NCBI GenBank assembly: GCA_963576735.1
Contig: OY755178.1
Span: forward strand, 12,586,001 to 12,650,000
Length of the DNA stretch: 64,000 nt
From: Bedellia somnulentella
Lineage: Eukaryota; Arthropoda; Insecta; Lepidoptera; Bedelliidae
Direction of reading: 5' to 3'
The notes under the pieces: model-generated
What the model saw: the letters and a program-made list of their open reading frames with translations, nothing else
The model's database searches: none
Told to the model about the DNA's origin: nothing
Program-made: the position numbers and the translations under genes
Shown: in pieces, positions 48,147 to 59,236 of the stretch
Layout of the letters: the number at the start of each line of letters is the position of its first letter
Position numbering within the stretch: the stretch's first letter is position 1

Positions 48147-51100
48147 ATGTCCACTCCATCGTCGAATCGAAAATATGGGGCACAAAAAATCCGTCTCACG
48201 AGTAAGTCAACAACATTTTATAATGATCAAAATTCAATTCTGAGTATTAGAAGTCCTTGATAATTCTTTCTCTGTTTCAGTTCTCTGTGCGAGAAATTTG
48301 GCAAGGCGAGATTTATTCCGTAAGTAGATACGTTTATATTTTGTTAAAATCATCTCGCAATTATTTATATTTTAATATTTAGTCTCGATTTATACTGCAT
48401 TGAAAGTTGAAATGCTGAACGTTTAATTTTTGTTTAGGTCTACCAGATCCATTTGCAAGGATTTCTGTGGATGGAAGTGGACAAGTTTATTCCACTAATG
48501 CAATCAAAGGAAGCCTTGATCCCAAATGGAACACGCACTATGACTTATATTTGACAAAAGGTGATGGAATCACTATAAGGTAAGAGCTTGAAATCTATAT
48601 GTTTTTTCTCAGTTGTAGATAAGTATCAATTGTAAATAGATAGCCAAGTGTAACTTGGGTATAGCAGGGTATATTAGCAACATAATTGAAGATGATTAAG
48701 TGTTGTGTTTGTTTGCAAACTGAAAAATGTTTGCAAATTGTATGTTTAACCCTTGACCATATGCTCACAGCCTATATATGTCCCCACCAAGGGGCTCGAG
48801 CCTACCCTATATAGGGCGATTCGGCCATAGTCCACCACGCTGGCCAATTGCGGGTTGGCAGACTAACTACTACTACCGTAATAGTAGCCGGGACCGATGG
48901 CTTAACGTGCCCTCCAAAGCACGGAATCATCTTAATTTTCGGATAATCTGGTGATTCAAGCCTGCAACATCCTTCCAAACTGGGGTTAAATCTTACAAAT
49001 TAAATTTGTAAGGTTACCACCCCTCGGGAATGGAACCCGAGACCTCCGTACTTGAAACCAAGCGCTTAACCACTAGACCACGGAGGCAGTCCATATAGTA
49101 TACTTAAATTAAATAATTCTTTGCCCTTAGCTGAGTAATAGGAAAATACTTTCCGCCCAAGTTTACCCTTTGCATATAACGGATCTATGCTGTTGCAAGT
49201 TGTGAGTCACTGTCAAAATAATTAACTTGTTAATCCCTTTATATGGCAGATTACCCCCCAATAATATTAGCACCATAAGAGTTTAAATAGACTTATCATT
49301 GTTTTTGGAACTATCCATTTCTTGTGTATAGCCTAGATGGAAACTTTCACCATTATGTTTTCTTTTTTCATTAGGTTTTGGTCACAGAGATTTTTTTTAT
49401 TTGTATTATATATAGTTTACAATTTTATCTCCATAAAGGAAGAAAAGATCAATAGCAAATATGATTTTTATTTAATTTAAAATAAGTTTACTTTTCCATT
49501 TTACATTTATATGTGGGTGTAACTATTATAACTTAACTGTTTCAAGTCTGTCACTATACATAAAAATACAAATTACCAAAATAAAGAATTTGTAAAGTTT
49601 TTTTGCAGAAATCATATTTCATATTGATCAATAAAGCTGTATCTATTAATATAATTGTTATTAATCCCACCTAAACCATTAGGATGTATCAGATCAGAGT
49701 GATGATCAAGTTGTCCTAAGAAAATGCTGTACATTATTTCCAACAAAAAAACTTTCCTAATTATCCGTATTGTTACCCCAAAAACTGATATACAATCAAA
49801 TCCAATGAAATTATTCCCTTAGAACCTGAATGATAATAATGTTTGTGTGCTTTTATATTTATTTACCTCACTTGACTGACTGTGTTATTGTTGCAGCATT
49901 TGGAATCAAAGAAAAGTTCATAAAAGACAAGGCTCTGGGTTTTTAGGATGTGTAAGGATACAACCATCAACTTTACTTAAATTGAAAGATACTGGATGTA
50001 AGTATGTTCTAATATTTATCAATATTGTCACACTCTGTTTATGCATAGATAGTAATTGTTTGTAAACATTGTTGTCAGCAACACACAGCAGTACTCAGAT
50101 AAAAAATTATGATCCATTTTTGTCTTGTCAGAGCAATCTGAAAAGTTTTTCTAATAAAATATTTACCATGTTGATGTAATTAGAATTTTACAGTTAGCAA
50201 TAGTGAAAGTCATATACCAACAGTATTCCTGAAACATATAATATGATACAGAAAGAAAGGCACAGGTACTGATTCTTCCAAACATCACAATATTTACTTA
50301 GACATGTGAACTTTTACATACATACATACTCACGGCTATAAATCCCTAGAAGGGGTAGCCAGAGCTAAAGAACTAGAAATTCTTCATCCAATTTTGGAAA
50401 TTTGACTTTTCTAAAGAAAGAAATATCTAAAATATATTTAAGTGTATCCAAATGATACTGTGGTATTGGCGACAACCATGCCTCCTGCATTAAAAGGCAG
50501 GTTTTTCCCACTGAACAGAAATATAGAAAGGCAGTTTCGTGCTTAGTATTTATGGTACTAATTTATGAGACATTTTTAATTCAAACTGCGTTAAAAAAAC
50601 CTTTCCTTAATATACCTTTTTTTTCTAGATCAATGTTTAGAATTATGTGAAGATGGTTCAGGTGAAACCTGTGGTGTGCGAGGACAAGTTATAGTATCTT
50701 TGCTATCGCGTGATGGTACCAGAGGTGAGCCAGCGTCAACCACTGGTGAGGGGTCTCCTCTGGCTGTGGTAGGGCCGGCTGGAGATGTCAGACCTCCCAG
50801 GGAAGCCACCATCCTTCCGCCATTACCACCACACTGGGAAGAACGACTTGCTCCTAATGGACGGTAATATTTTTTCTCTAAGTATTCAGTAGCTTTTCCT
50901 GTCATCAATCACTACTAAACTATTAACAAATTCCATCTTTTCTGTTTCCACCAAGCAGTGCAGATTATTTGAGAGAACAGTGTATGAAAATCACATAATT
51001 GCCCAGTTTTTACGTTACTGCTCTATTCTCACCTTTGTGAATAATATAAAAGATCTGGCTAAAAACAGCAAATATGCTAGGTGTAAAAAATAATATAATA

Positions 51101-52053
51101 AGAAAATGGCGCGATATTCGTGCAATATTTTAATATTTCAAATTTATTCAGCAAAAAAAACATTGAAATTATGCCATAATGATAAAAAAAAAATGAGACA
51201 GCCTGTATGCAATATTGATGAATGTAGACGAAGCTGGAGAGGTTTGCCAGGATCATACAAAAAGGCGATGGATAGTCTCTGCCTTCCCGTATTGAAACTA
51301 ACGGCGTGAGTATATGTTTGTATTTATGATAAAAAATATTAAACTTATATACTAAAAGGCATATACATCTAATTGAGTTTATAGTTATGTAGTACTTATA
51401 GTTTGAGTAGGAATTTTTAGGATGATATCAGAAGGTGGATTGGTAATTCAAAGAAAATTAGATTGCACTTGAGCCAATTTAGTGCAACAACAAAACACTT
51501 GTGTATAACAACTTACTCGTTGTTGCACTTGGTGCAACAATACTATTAATTCTCAGTTTTGCTTCTTTTCTTTTATGATTATTTTGTGTTAAAGAATTTA
51601 GAATCATTTATTTGACACCAGCACTCTTATTGCTCTTCTGAAATGATTTGACATGTTAAAGACACACTATAATATTCATAATGAAAATATAGTACTGTCT
51701 TTATAATAAGGTGCAATAAACTGAATGCAGAGGGGACATTGTTTTAAGTTTAACTTACAATTACCAATAGTTAAAAGAAAATACATCATTATTCGCACAA
51801 TCTTCTCAATACTTATCTCTTTTAAAAATATCATAATTCAGATAACCCCATAGCTTCTTATTTCCAGCGCCTACTACGTGAACCACTTGCTCCGCCAAAC
51901 GCAATGGGAGCGGCCCTCCCCGGACCCGCCGGATCCCCCCGCGTCTCCCCCGCGGACCTCCCCCTCGCCCGCCTCCCCTGTGTCATCGGACTCATCGAAC
52001 TCACCTACTACGCCCGGTACGGATGATGTTGGGGCTACCACTATATCGCTTAG
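48147..52053 (+). CDS. Smurf: Smurf E3 ubiquitin ligase, N-terminal exons (C2 and first WW)
   Basis: Smurf ubiquitinates R-Smads and related targets and dampens BMP/TGF-beta signalling. Six exons, 252 codons: 48147-48201, 48281-48319, 48438-48579, 49897-49997, 50629-50863, 51868-52053. The ATG has an in-frame TGA five codons upstream. The C2 domain spans residues ~15-140: IRLTILCARNLARRDLFRLP, DPFARISVDGSGQVYST, SLDPKWNTHYDLYL and KRQGSGFLGCVRI. The WW domain LPPHWEERLAPNGR / AYYVNHLLRQTQWERP is split by intron 5. A Ser/Pro-rich linker follows. The last exon ends after the second base of a codon, whereas the next Smurf exon (61940) starts on a codon boundary, so exons must be missing in between. 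Confidence 0.93.
48765..49090 (-). repeat. tRNA-derived SINE (third family) in Smurf intron 3
   Basis: On the minus strand it starts GCCTCCGTGGTCTAGTGGTT (A box), with B box CGGGTTCCATTCCCGAGG, then a ~250-bp body without similarity to SINE-A or SINE-B. The head is well preserved. No clear flanking duplication is seen. Confidence 0.8.
50318..50405 (-). repeat. Short RTE-derived element, 3' fragment, Smurf intron 4
   Basis: ACATACATACTCACGGCTAT followed by AAATCCCTAGAAGGGGTAGCC is the reversed 3' end of the ~250-bp family. It is truncated after CAATTTTGGAAATTTGAC. Confidence 0.75.
51190..51330 (+). repeat. RTE-like LINE 3' fragment, Smurf intron 5
   Basis: GAAGCTGGAGAGGTTTGCCA, GGATAGTCTCTGCCTTCCCG and CTAACGGCGTGAGTATATG match the last coding bases and 3' end of the LINE (37255-37345), heavily 5'-truncated. 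Confidence 0.75.
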
Positions 52054-52079
52054 GTAAGAAATTGTTTTCATAAATTTTT

Positions 52080-52410
52080 CGATACTATATTTTTTTTTAA
52101 AATGGGACCGCCTTCACTGTCATTAGACGAAAACCTAAATTTTCATACAAAGTTCGATAAACTCGTACGCTTTTTGATATTTTTAAAATTTCTTTTTAAC
52201 CACGCAACCAATCTCTATAAAAAAAATCATGAGACCACCTTGGAAGCATATCTAACCGAACAAAAAAACAATTATAGAAATTGATTGACGATTAACAGTC
52301 ATAGGATTATATATTATCACGCTAAATATCGTAGAGGGTAAGCAGTAAAAAAATTATCCATCCGTGCGAAGCCAGGGCGGACCACTCACTAGTATATCAT
52401 ATAATAGAAG
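52080..52410 (+). other. Possible Helitron-like 3' end in Smurf intron
   Basis: GTGCGAAGCCAGGGCGGACC followed by ACTCACTAGT at about 52365-52394 resembles CTAG(T)-ending, short-GC-hairpin 3' termini of lepidopteran Helitrons. No 5' terminus and no Rep/helicase is seen, so this is only a candidate. Confidence 0.25.
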
Positions 52411-52637
52411 TTGCGGTAACTTGTTTAATAATACTACAAATTAATCACTTATTCTCAAAAGGCTGTGTTCTAGCATTATTTTGATTACTATTTGCTCTTT
52501 ATGCAATTAGTGATTCAAATATAATACTAAAACGTGGCTAGCAATGATTAGGAATGAAATATTCCACTTTAAGCACACAAAATAACGTGAGGCAAAACTC
52601 GGGATTGTTGCTGAAGAGTTTCCAGCTACAGCACAAC

Positions 52638-52765
52638 AAACATACATATTCGGCCACAAATAGGGACTGCCAGAATTAACAATTCCCACGAACCATTTGG
52701 AAGTTAATTAAAAAATCATACAATCACTTCAAACGCCCCAAAATCCTTAGTCGCCTCTTACAACT
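52638..52765 (-). repeat. Short RTE-derived element, strongly diverged
   Basis: The order of reversed blocks remains: ACATACATATTCGGCCACAA, AATTAACAATTCCCACG, CATTTGGAAGTT, CCCAAAATCCTTAGTCGCCT. The LINE copy at 52817 landed just downstream. Confidence 0.55.
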
Positions 52766-52816
52766 CATTGCTAATATTAATAAGATGTTATATTTGTAAA
52801 TTTTATGTTTAATTTA

Positions 52817-54729
52817 AGAGAGTTAAGAATGAGGTGAAGAAGAAAATAGAAAAGAAAAAGCGGGATTTGCAAGAGTGGTGTGAGAGGAAACTTTCTGATA
52901 ATTTCCGGAATAACCAAAAGTTATTCTGGAAGTATATCCGGAAGGAAAAGGGAGTTTCCCAAAACACGAGAGTGAGTGTAATAAGAGATGAACAGGGTGA
53001 ATTGGCGACGGATGAAAGTAGCATGAAACGGGTATGGAAGAATTATTTTGAGGGACTGTTTGAAAAAGAGGATGCATCCATTTCTTCGCCAATCGACAGT
53101 AATGTTGATTGGAACGAAGAGATGGGTGATTTCAGTGACAGTGAGATTAGTATGGAAGAAATAATGAAAGCAATGAAAAGTATGAAAGTAGGGAAGGCGG
53201 CAGGGTATGATAGGATTACTATCGAAATGCTGAGGGCTGGTAAAGGGTTGGTGGCTTCTTGGTTGTACTTCCTTTTCCAAAAATGCTGGTCGAGTGGCAA
53301 AGTTCCTCGAGACTGGTGCAAGGCGGTGATTGTGCCTCTATATAAAGGAAAGGGGTCACACCAAGAGGCTAAAAACTACCGCGGCATCAGCTTACTCAGC
53401 ATTGTTGGTAAATTGTATGCTAAGGTACTGATTGAAAGAGTGATGAATGAAACTGATGAGAAAATATGGGGTGTGCAAGCGGGATTTAGGAAAGGAATGG
53501 GATGTATGGATCAAATCTTCTCTCTAAGGAGCATCACTGAAAAGTTCTTAGCTAAGAACCAAAAGGTGTATTGCTCCTTCATTGATTTAGAGAAGGCGTA
53601 TGATAGGGTGGTAAGAAAGTGTTTATGGGAGGTGTTATCCAAGTTCAGGTTGGGGAGTCAACTTATACGTGCATTGGTATCACTCTATGAGGATTCTAGT
53701 GCATGTGTAAGAGTAAACGGGGAAAACACTGACTGGTTCGGAATCTCTAGGGGTGTCCGACAGGGATGTGTAGCTTCTCCGTGGCTCTTCAACTTGTTCA
53801 TGGATGACTGTTTGACAGAGTTGCGTGAAAGTGATTATGGACTAAGGATGGGTGGATTCATCATTAAATGCCTCTTGTATGCTGACGATCAAGTGTTACT
53901 TGCATCATCGGCAGAAGAGTTGCAAGAGATGATGAATATTGCATGTGAGTCTTTTGTAAGAAAGGGAATGAAGGTGAATGTGGATAAGACCAAAACGATG
54001 GTTTTTGAGAGACAGGAAGATGTGACAGAATGCGTGATTGCGATTGATGGTAAGGATGTGGAACAGGTGAAGGAGTTTGTATATCTGGGAAGTTTGTTTA
54101 CAAGGGATGGAAAATGTGATGAAGACATTGAAAGAAGAGTGAAAAAGGGTAATGCGGTAAATGGAGCAATGAATAGCCTAATGATCAGTCAATCGGTGTC
54201 TGAAAAGGCCCGAATGGCTGTGCATGATGCTGTTCTTGTTCCTACGCTTATGTATGGAAGCGAATGTTGGGTGTGGCAGAAGAAGCATGAGAGCAGAGTG
54301 AATGCAGTAGAGATGAGGTCCCTCAGAAAAATTTGTAATGTTAGATTGTGTGACCGAGTGAGAAATAGCGTTATTCGTGAAAAGTGTGGTGTGAAAGATG
54401 ATATTGTAAGAAAGATAGAAAAAGGAATGTTGAGATGGTTTGGGCACATAGAGAGGATGGATGATAGAAAATTGGTAAAAGGGATCTATAGAGCTAGTGT
54501 GGATGGTAATGTTAGTAGAGGACGACCACGGAGAACACACTTGGATCAAATTGAGAGTGTGCTCAAAAAGGCTGGCGTCCGAAGTATGAAGAATAAAAGA
54601 GCATGTATGAAAAGATTGATGGATGTAAACGAAGCTAGAGAGGTTTGTCAGGATCGTACGAAGTGGCGATCGATAGTCTCTGCCTACCCCAATGGGAATT
54701 AATGGCGTGAGTATATGTATGTATGTATG
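52817..54729 (+). mobile_element. RTE-like LINE, 5'-truncated copy
   Basis: It starts abruptly within the region between endonuclease and RT, ends GGCGTGAGTATATGTATG plus TATG repeats, and is bounded by a perfect 15-bp duplication TTTATGTTTAATTTA (52802-52816 and 54730-54744). The intact TSD and uninterrupted frame point to a recent insertion, in the Smurf intron. Confidence 0.95.
52834..54702 (+). CDS. RTE-like reverse transcriptase, endonuclease lacking
   Basis: An open frame of 622 codons with no interruption. From the N-terminus: a Lys/Glu-rich linker (EKKKRDLQEWCERKLSD), then RT blocks AAGYDRITIEMLRAG, GISLLSIVGKLYAKVL, AGFRKGMGCMDQIFSLR, FIDLEKAYDRV, GVRQGCVASPWLFNLFMDD, CLLYADDQVLLASS (catalytic YADD), EFVYLGSLFTRDG. 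The thumb/C-terminal domain ends GRPRRTHLDQI and DRTKWRSIVSAYPNGN. The upstream APE endonuclease present in the copy at 33633 is missing through 5' truncation, so it cannot move by itself. It has no promoter of its own. Confidence 0.9.
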   Translation: MKKKIEKKKRDLQEWCERKLSDNFRNNQKLFWKYIRKEKGVSQNTRVSVIRDEQGELATDESSMKRVWKNYFEGLFEKEDASISSPIDSNVDWNEEMGDFSDSEISMEEIMKAMKSMKVGKAAGYDRITIEMLRAGKGLVASWLYFLFQKCWSSGKVPRDWCKAVIVPLYKGKGSHQEAKNYRGISLLSIVGKLYAKVLIERVMNETDEKIWGVQAGFRKGMGCMDQIFSLRSITEKFLAKNQKVYCSFIDLEKAYDRVVRKCLWEVLSKFRLGSQLIRALVSLYEDSSACVRVNGENTDWFGISRGVRQGCVASPWLFNLFMDDCLTELRESDYGLRMGGFIIKCLLYADDQVLLASSAEELQEMMNIACESFVRKGMKVNVDKTKTMVFERQEDVTECVIAIDGKDVEQVKEFVYLGSLFTRDGKCDEDIERRVKKGNAVNGAMNSLMISQSVSEKARMAVHDAVLVPTLMYGSECWVWQKKHESRVNAVEMRSLRKICNVRLCDRVRNSVIREKCGVKDDIVRKIEKGMLRWFGHIERMDDRKLVKGIYRASVDGNVSRGRPRRTHLDQIESVLKKAGVRSMKNKRACMKRLMDVNEAREVCQDRTKWRSIVSAYPNGN

Positions 54730-54744
54730 TTTATGTTTAATTTA

Positions 54745-56157
54745 TGAAACTGCACTATTTCTTCCCTTAAAAATTCAATGTTTTCATTTATTAGAAAATC
54801 TCAAGGAAGCAATTTAAATGCAATTAAGATAAAATAAAAATTACAAATTGAATCAGATTTAGTGGAGCTCGTTAGTTTTATTTGTTTACTATTTGTTTAT
54901 CAGCATCCTAATGGTTTTGTATTTAGTATAACAATATTAGCCAGCTAATGTTATTGATTCAAACTTATTAACTACGATCTTAAGTTTGTGTTTGTAAGTT
55001 CTTTTTGCTAGAAGAATAAGCAGATTTTATTGAAGTAAGTAATCATTTATTATCCTGAAAAAAGGAAATGGCTTCTTATAAACCTTCTAAATGTTTCGAA
55101 TTCATATTAGGGATTATAAACTGTCACTCAACCATGATACTGCTATGAGTCCAAAGCACGTAAGTAAAAAACATAGGTTAGGCTGTTATCTAAAGAATTT
55201 TATAGGAAGTTTGCATTAAGTATAGAACAATATTTATGAATAAAATTTAGAAAGCAAATCAAAAGAGCTTTAAAATATGAATAAAACTCATATACAAAGG
55301 CTGCACAAAAGAGTAGTTGATCGTTTTTTGTAGCTTAAAGTTTAAAAATTGTGTGATAATATTGATCTGCGATGGAATACTAAACGACAGAGTCGTTTTT
55401 TTTTAATTTATATGCTGTGTTCATTTTGACCAAAGTTGAGAGAAACGATAACTCAATTTCAAATTATTCGTTTATCTCTTCAATGTATATTTAACGTGTC
55501 AAAACTACCTCTTACCGGTCAGTAAGTATTAATAAATTAATTAAATTTGATTTGTTTCTCCTGAGAAATAGATTGTCTTAGTTTTCTAACGAACTTCAAA
55601 AAAAAGAATTCTCAATTCGACCGTATATTTTTTACCATATTACACAAAGCTTTCACAAATCCTTCTGAAGCAGTCGATTAAAATGAATAAAAAACCTTCT
55701 ACGGTAAACGTTCTCCCCGCGCCGATTTCTTTAGTATAGTCATTGGCTCATCGCATTATGGGATCAATAATAGCAGTAGTAATTAATAAAAAAAAACTAT
55801 CTCGTCATCTAAATCCTTGACCATGACCTTTTTAACATATTATATCTCGATTTGACAAAAAACCTATTTAAAATTTTATAAGCGCACAAATTTCTTCTTA
55901 TATTTTTTATAATGTATTGATATGAGTAATAGCCCAACTCTGTACGTTACTCAGAAATGCTTACGACTGCGGCCAGTCGTTAGGTATAGAAAAGGATATC
56001 CTTTTTGGGCTTATCAATTTGTGTGCATAATGAGTATATTATGTATATAGAGGTGTGACTCAACAAACTCATCGTTCCAAATATCCAAATCATTTTTAAC
56101 ACGAATTTTGACAATTTATCTTCAAACCCCAACATGAAAAGGTTAGGTAGACTATTA
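54745..56157. other. Gene-free intronic stretch
   Basis: Very AT-rich. I see no exon, no WW-domain coding sequence and no element end. This is within the interval where further Smurf WW exons would be expected. Confidence 0.5.
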
Positions 56158-56318
56158 GTATTGTCTAAAATTTTCACGATTGCACATTATAATTAAAACA
56201 ACTGTTCATTTACGGATATTTTGATCGCGTGTTATTACATGGTTTTTTAAAGCCCGACGTTTCGAAAACTTTTTAGTTATCATGGTCACGGGAAGGCTGA
56301 GGTGTTATTTGTCATTAT

Positions 56319-56996
56319 CATATGTCGGGGTTTTCGGTGCGGGAATGGTTGACATTAGCCAAAGAGTAGGTATTGTCTTAAAACAGAATGTAGGTATAAA
56401 TAAGTATAATCAGCGATAGTCTAAAAATTGTTCATAAAACCTATCAAGATATTTCCAAATTAAACTTGAGTGTAAAAGGAAAACGTATATTTAATAAACT
56501 GAAGTTGGTTTTAGAAAAGAATTCTGGCTATAATACACTCAAAACTATGAACGAATTATTACAAGTAATTACAAGGCAAAGAAATAGAACTGCGATCACC
56601 AACTTTGCGTGCAACAATAGATTCCTTCAAAAATTTTAAATATGCACCTATTACAACTGCCGATGTGGAAAGATCGTTCAGTACGTTGAAATGGATATTT
56701 ACAGCAAGACGTCGCAGATTAACCGTTCCAAATATAGAAAAAATATTAATAGTTTATTCTGAACACCGTGACAACTACTAAAACTTCAAAGTTATATAAA
56801 TATATATTTGTTTTGTTTTTTTATTATTTAATAGAGTGTATATTATGAGCTGTCGCATATACACTCGCATATATATGCAAACTGTCGCAGAGAGGTAGGT
56901 ATTCATTAGGCATAATATGATACTTTTTCAGACTAACCTATCTGTTTATCATTACTCTTTCTTAAATCATTCCCGCACCGAAAACCCCGATGTATG
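56319..56996. mobile_element. hAT transposon remnant nested in palindromic element
   Basis: The 28-bp terminal repeats start CATATGTCGGGGTTTTCGGT at the left and end ACCGAAAACCCCGATGTATG at the right (26 of 28 match). A perfect 8-bp duplication GTCATTAT (56311-56318 and 56997-57004) is diagnostic of hAT. Only 678 bp remain, so it is an internally deleted derivative. Confidence 0.9.
56588..56781 (+). pseudogene. hAT transposase C-terminal dimerisation region, fragment
   Basis: The frame reads LRSPTLRATIDSFKNF, then YAPITTADVERSFSTLKWIF, then RRRRLTVPNIEKILIVYSEH and a stop at 56779. This is the hATC motif (ITTADVERSFS). No zinc finger or DDE catalytic part is present. It confirms the superfamily given by the 8-bp duplication. 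Confidence 0.88.
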
Positions 56997-57813
56997 GTCA
57001 TTATACAGTACTATAAAATTATTAATACTATCTTCACAAAATTTAAGTTACAATTGCGTTTAATATTTGCTAAGTTACTAGATGGTTGGCAATTACCACC
57101 TGCTTGGAACCTGATCATAAGCACAACTAAGCAAGGGAAGAACACTAGCAAGACTCCAGATAACATTAGCTCTTTTTGTACTTAGCAAATATTAAACGCA
57201 ATTGTAACTTAAATTTTGTGAAGGTAGTAAGTGTTAATGACAAATAACAATTCAGTCTTCCCGTGACCATGATAACTGAAAAGTTCTCGAAACGTCGGGC
57301 TTTAAAAACCATGTAATAACACGCGACAAAAATATCCGTAAATCAACAGTTGTTTTAATTATAGGTAGACTATTATTCAGAAGTAGAGTTGCACGATATG
57401 TGTGGTGTAAAATAATCAGTCAGGGTTACCTAAGTCACTTTAATAAATCCATTTGCATATTAATTGAACCCATTATTGTGACGTGCATAGCGTTCGCCGT
57501 TCACGAAGGCGTGTATTGAATTATTAATACCAATTAGGAGGTCAACTTTGTACGGCCTATTTGTACGACTCGTTTTATGTCAAACATTTATTATAACTGG
57601 AGGTCGTCCGATGATCTAAATTCGATGTTTTTTTCTTGTTCATGTCTGAAAAACTATTGACTGACAATGTAAATCTTTTCGGGCTTACCACAAACATTTA
57701 CAACACCTACAAGTTTATATATGCATGTGCCTCACACACATATCATGCAATGCATTTTTCATTGATTCAATATATTTTAAATGCATGCAAATAGATTCAA
57801 CTTATCTATCGAA

Positions 57814-58222
57814 TAAAAGATGTTATTAAAGGAAAGAAAAATTTCGACACTGAGCGGGGTTCGAACCCGCGACCTTCGGGTATACGCCCCCGTCAAAAAA
57901 CATTAAATTATGTGATAGTTAGGCGTTTCCAACATTTGCATTCTATCTGAAAAGGTAGACAAGTGGCCGTCCGAATTAGTTAAAAATTCGGAGGTGGGAA
58001 ACGCAATCACTACTTGAACGTGTAAAAAAGAAACAAAGGATAGAGAAATTTCGCGCTGGATGCCAACTGACACTGTAGCTCAGTTGGCAGAGCGACGGGG
58101 GCGTATACCCGAAGGTCGCGGGTTCGAACCCCGCCAGTGTCGAAATTTTTCTTTCCTTTAATAACATCTTTTATTTATGAGTAATAATCCCCACATGAGG
58201 AATTCATGTCAAAAAACATTAA
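57814..58222. mobile_element. Inverted-dimer SINE, long form
   Basis: An 83-bp inverted repeat (57812-57894 against 58094-58175, one base indel) flanks a ~200-bp centre. The right arm continues a complete tRNA-like head (58069-58141). The left arm is a reversed copy truncated inside that head. A unique tail ends CATGTCAAAAAACATTAA. A 12-bp duplication TTATCTATCGAA (57802-57813 and 58223-58234) shows insertion as one unit. The tail and the inversion breakpoint match the 46615-46745 copy. Confidence 0.88.
58069..58141 (+). other. tRNA-like SINE head with foldable cloverleaf
   Basis: GACACTG pairs with CAGTGTC (7-bp acceptor stem), GCTC/GAGC forms a D stem, and GCGGG TTCGAAC CCCGC a perfect T arm. 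The anticodon stem is weak (CGGG/CCCG with an eight-base loop), so I judge it a SINE promoter rather than a working tRNA. A and B boxes are near-consensus (TAGCTCAGTTGG, GGTTCGAACCC). Confidence 0.7.
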
Positions 58223-58234
58223 TTATCTATCGAA

Positions 58235-59236
58235 GTTTCATACGAGTGAATTATACAATACACCAGTCTCATAAACAAATATTAAGGAAAGATTGAGCAG
58301 CCAAAGCTATTAAACTAACTTTCATGTTTATGTGAGAATGACGCACGAAAATCAATTTGCATTTGAACAGCGTCGAATGCGACAGACACTTCAATTTCAT
58401 ATTTTGTATAAATTAATAAGTGACCTGTCAGCGCGGGTATACTCGTGTATTCCCGATCGTAATCAAAACAATCTTGCCTCGTCTACTAAGAATACAAGTA
58501 AAATGGCAGCCGTATTGGTGATGCTATCGTCTATTTGCGAGAACGTGTTGCATTTTTTATACTTTCAATGTAACTAGCGATTCTTGGCAGTTTGAAACTT
58601 AATCGAAATTTTTCGTTTCATATTTTGCCTAATAGTTTATTTATATTATATTTAACACATTAGTCCTATGATGTTCCACAGTTTGCAAATTAAACATTCA
58701 TCAACAATGATGATGTCTCAATTACTATAAAAAGGCTTTTGTACCTTTGAATATTTTTAATGCCTAAAATATACGTATTTGGGAAACAAACAATTTCGTT
58801 ATTAAAGATGCACCAACAGGCTAATATAAATACAATAGTAGAAATAATAGGCTCAAGAGAAATAAGAGATCTTTTGTATAGAGGGTAATACATAGAATTT
58901 ATCGTAATAATTTGCCGATTGCATCAGCCGATCACCACTTTTACTTTTACTAGGCTTAGGTTGGAGAACTATAGTAAAAAAAGTGTGGACTGTCATTATG
59001 AAACAAAATCACCAAATCCTTTTTTTGGTACATATTTCAATCTTTCTTATCATACATATTCACATTATGAACCCATTTTTTGAGCACATTCCCCATTTGA
59101 TCTAAATATGTCCTAATCGTCTCTCACTAATTAAACTAACATTACCGTCCACTCTACTCTAAAATCTCTTTCATCAATTCACTTTCATCCATCATCCATT
59201 ATTATTAATTTTTGCATATTTGCAAAACTTTTACAG
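58235..59236. other. Gene-free intronic stretch
   Basis: I recognise no exon, WW-domain coding sequence or transposon end in this kilobase between the inverted-dimer SINE and the ENGase exon. Confidence 0.45.

Larger units (their letters stand above)
56158..57361. mobile_element. Long-armed palindromic element with 14-bp target duplication
   Basis: Arms of roughly 130 bp (from about 56188, and ending about 57363) are inverted copies of each other: TAATTAAAACAACTGTT, TTTACGGATATTTT, CGTGTTATTACATGG, AAGCCCGACGTTTCGA, TATCATGGTCACGGGAAG. If the inserted hAT relic is removed, the arms extend another ~75 bp (57005-57080 against 57181-57255). The flanks are TAGGTAGACTATTA at 56144-56157 and 57362-57375. 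A 14-bp duplication is unusual for a TIR transposon and more like retroposition. Confidence 0.7.

Noticed and set aside
57976..58167. Minus-strand open frame containing LAGFEPATFGY
   Set aside because: This is the antisense reading of a pol III B box (GGTTCGAACC); such GFEPAT peptides arise from tRNA-derived SINEs and are not proteins. The same applies to the frame at 46296-46691 near its start.
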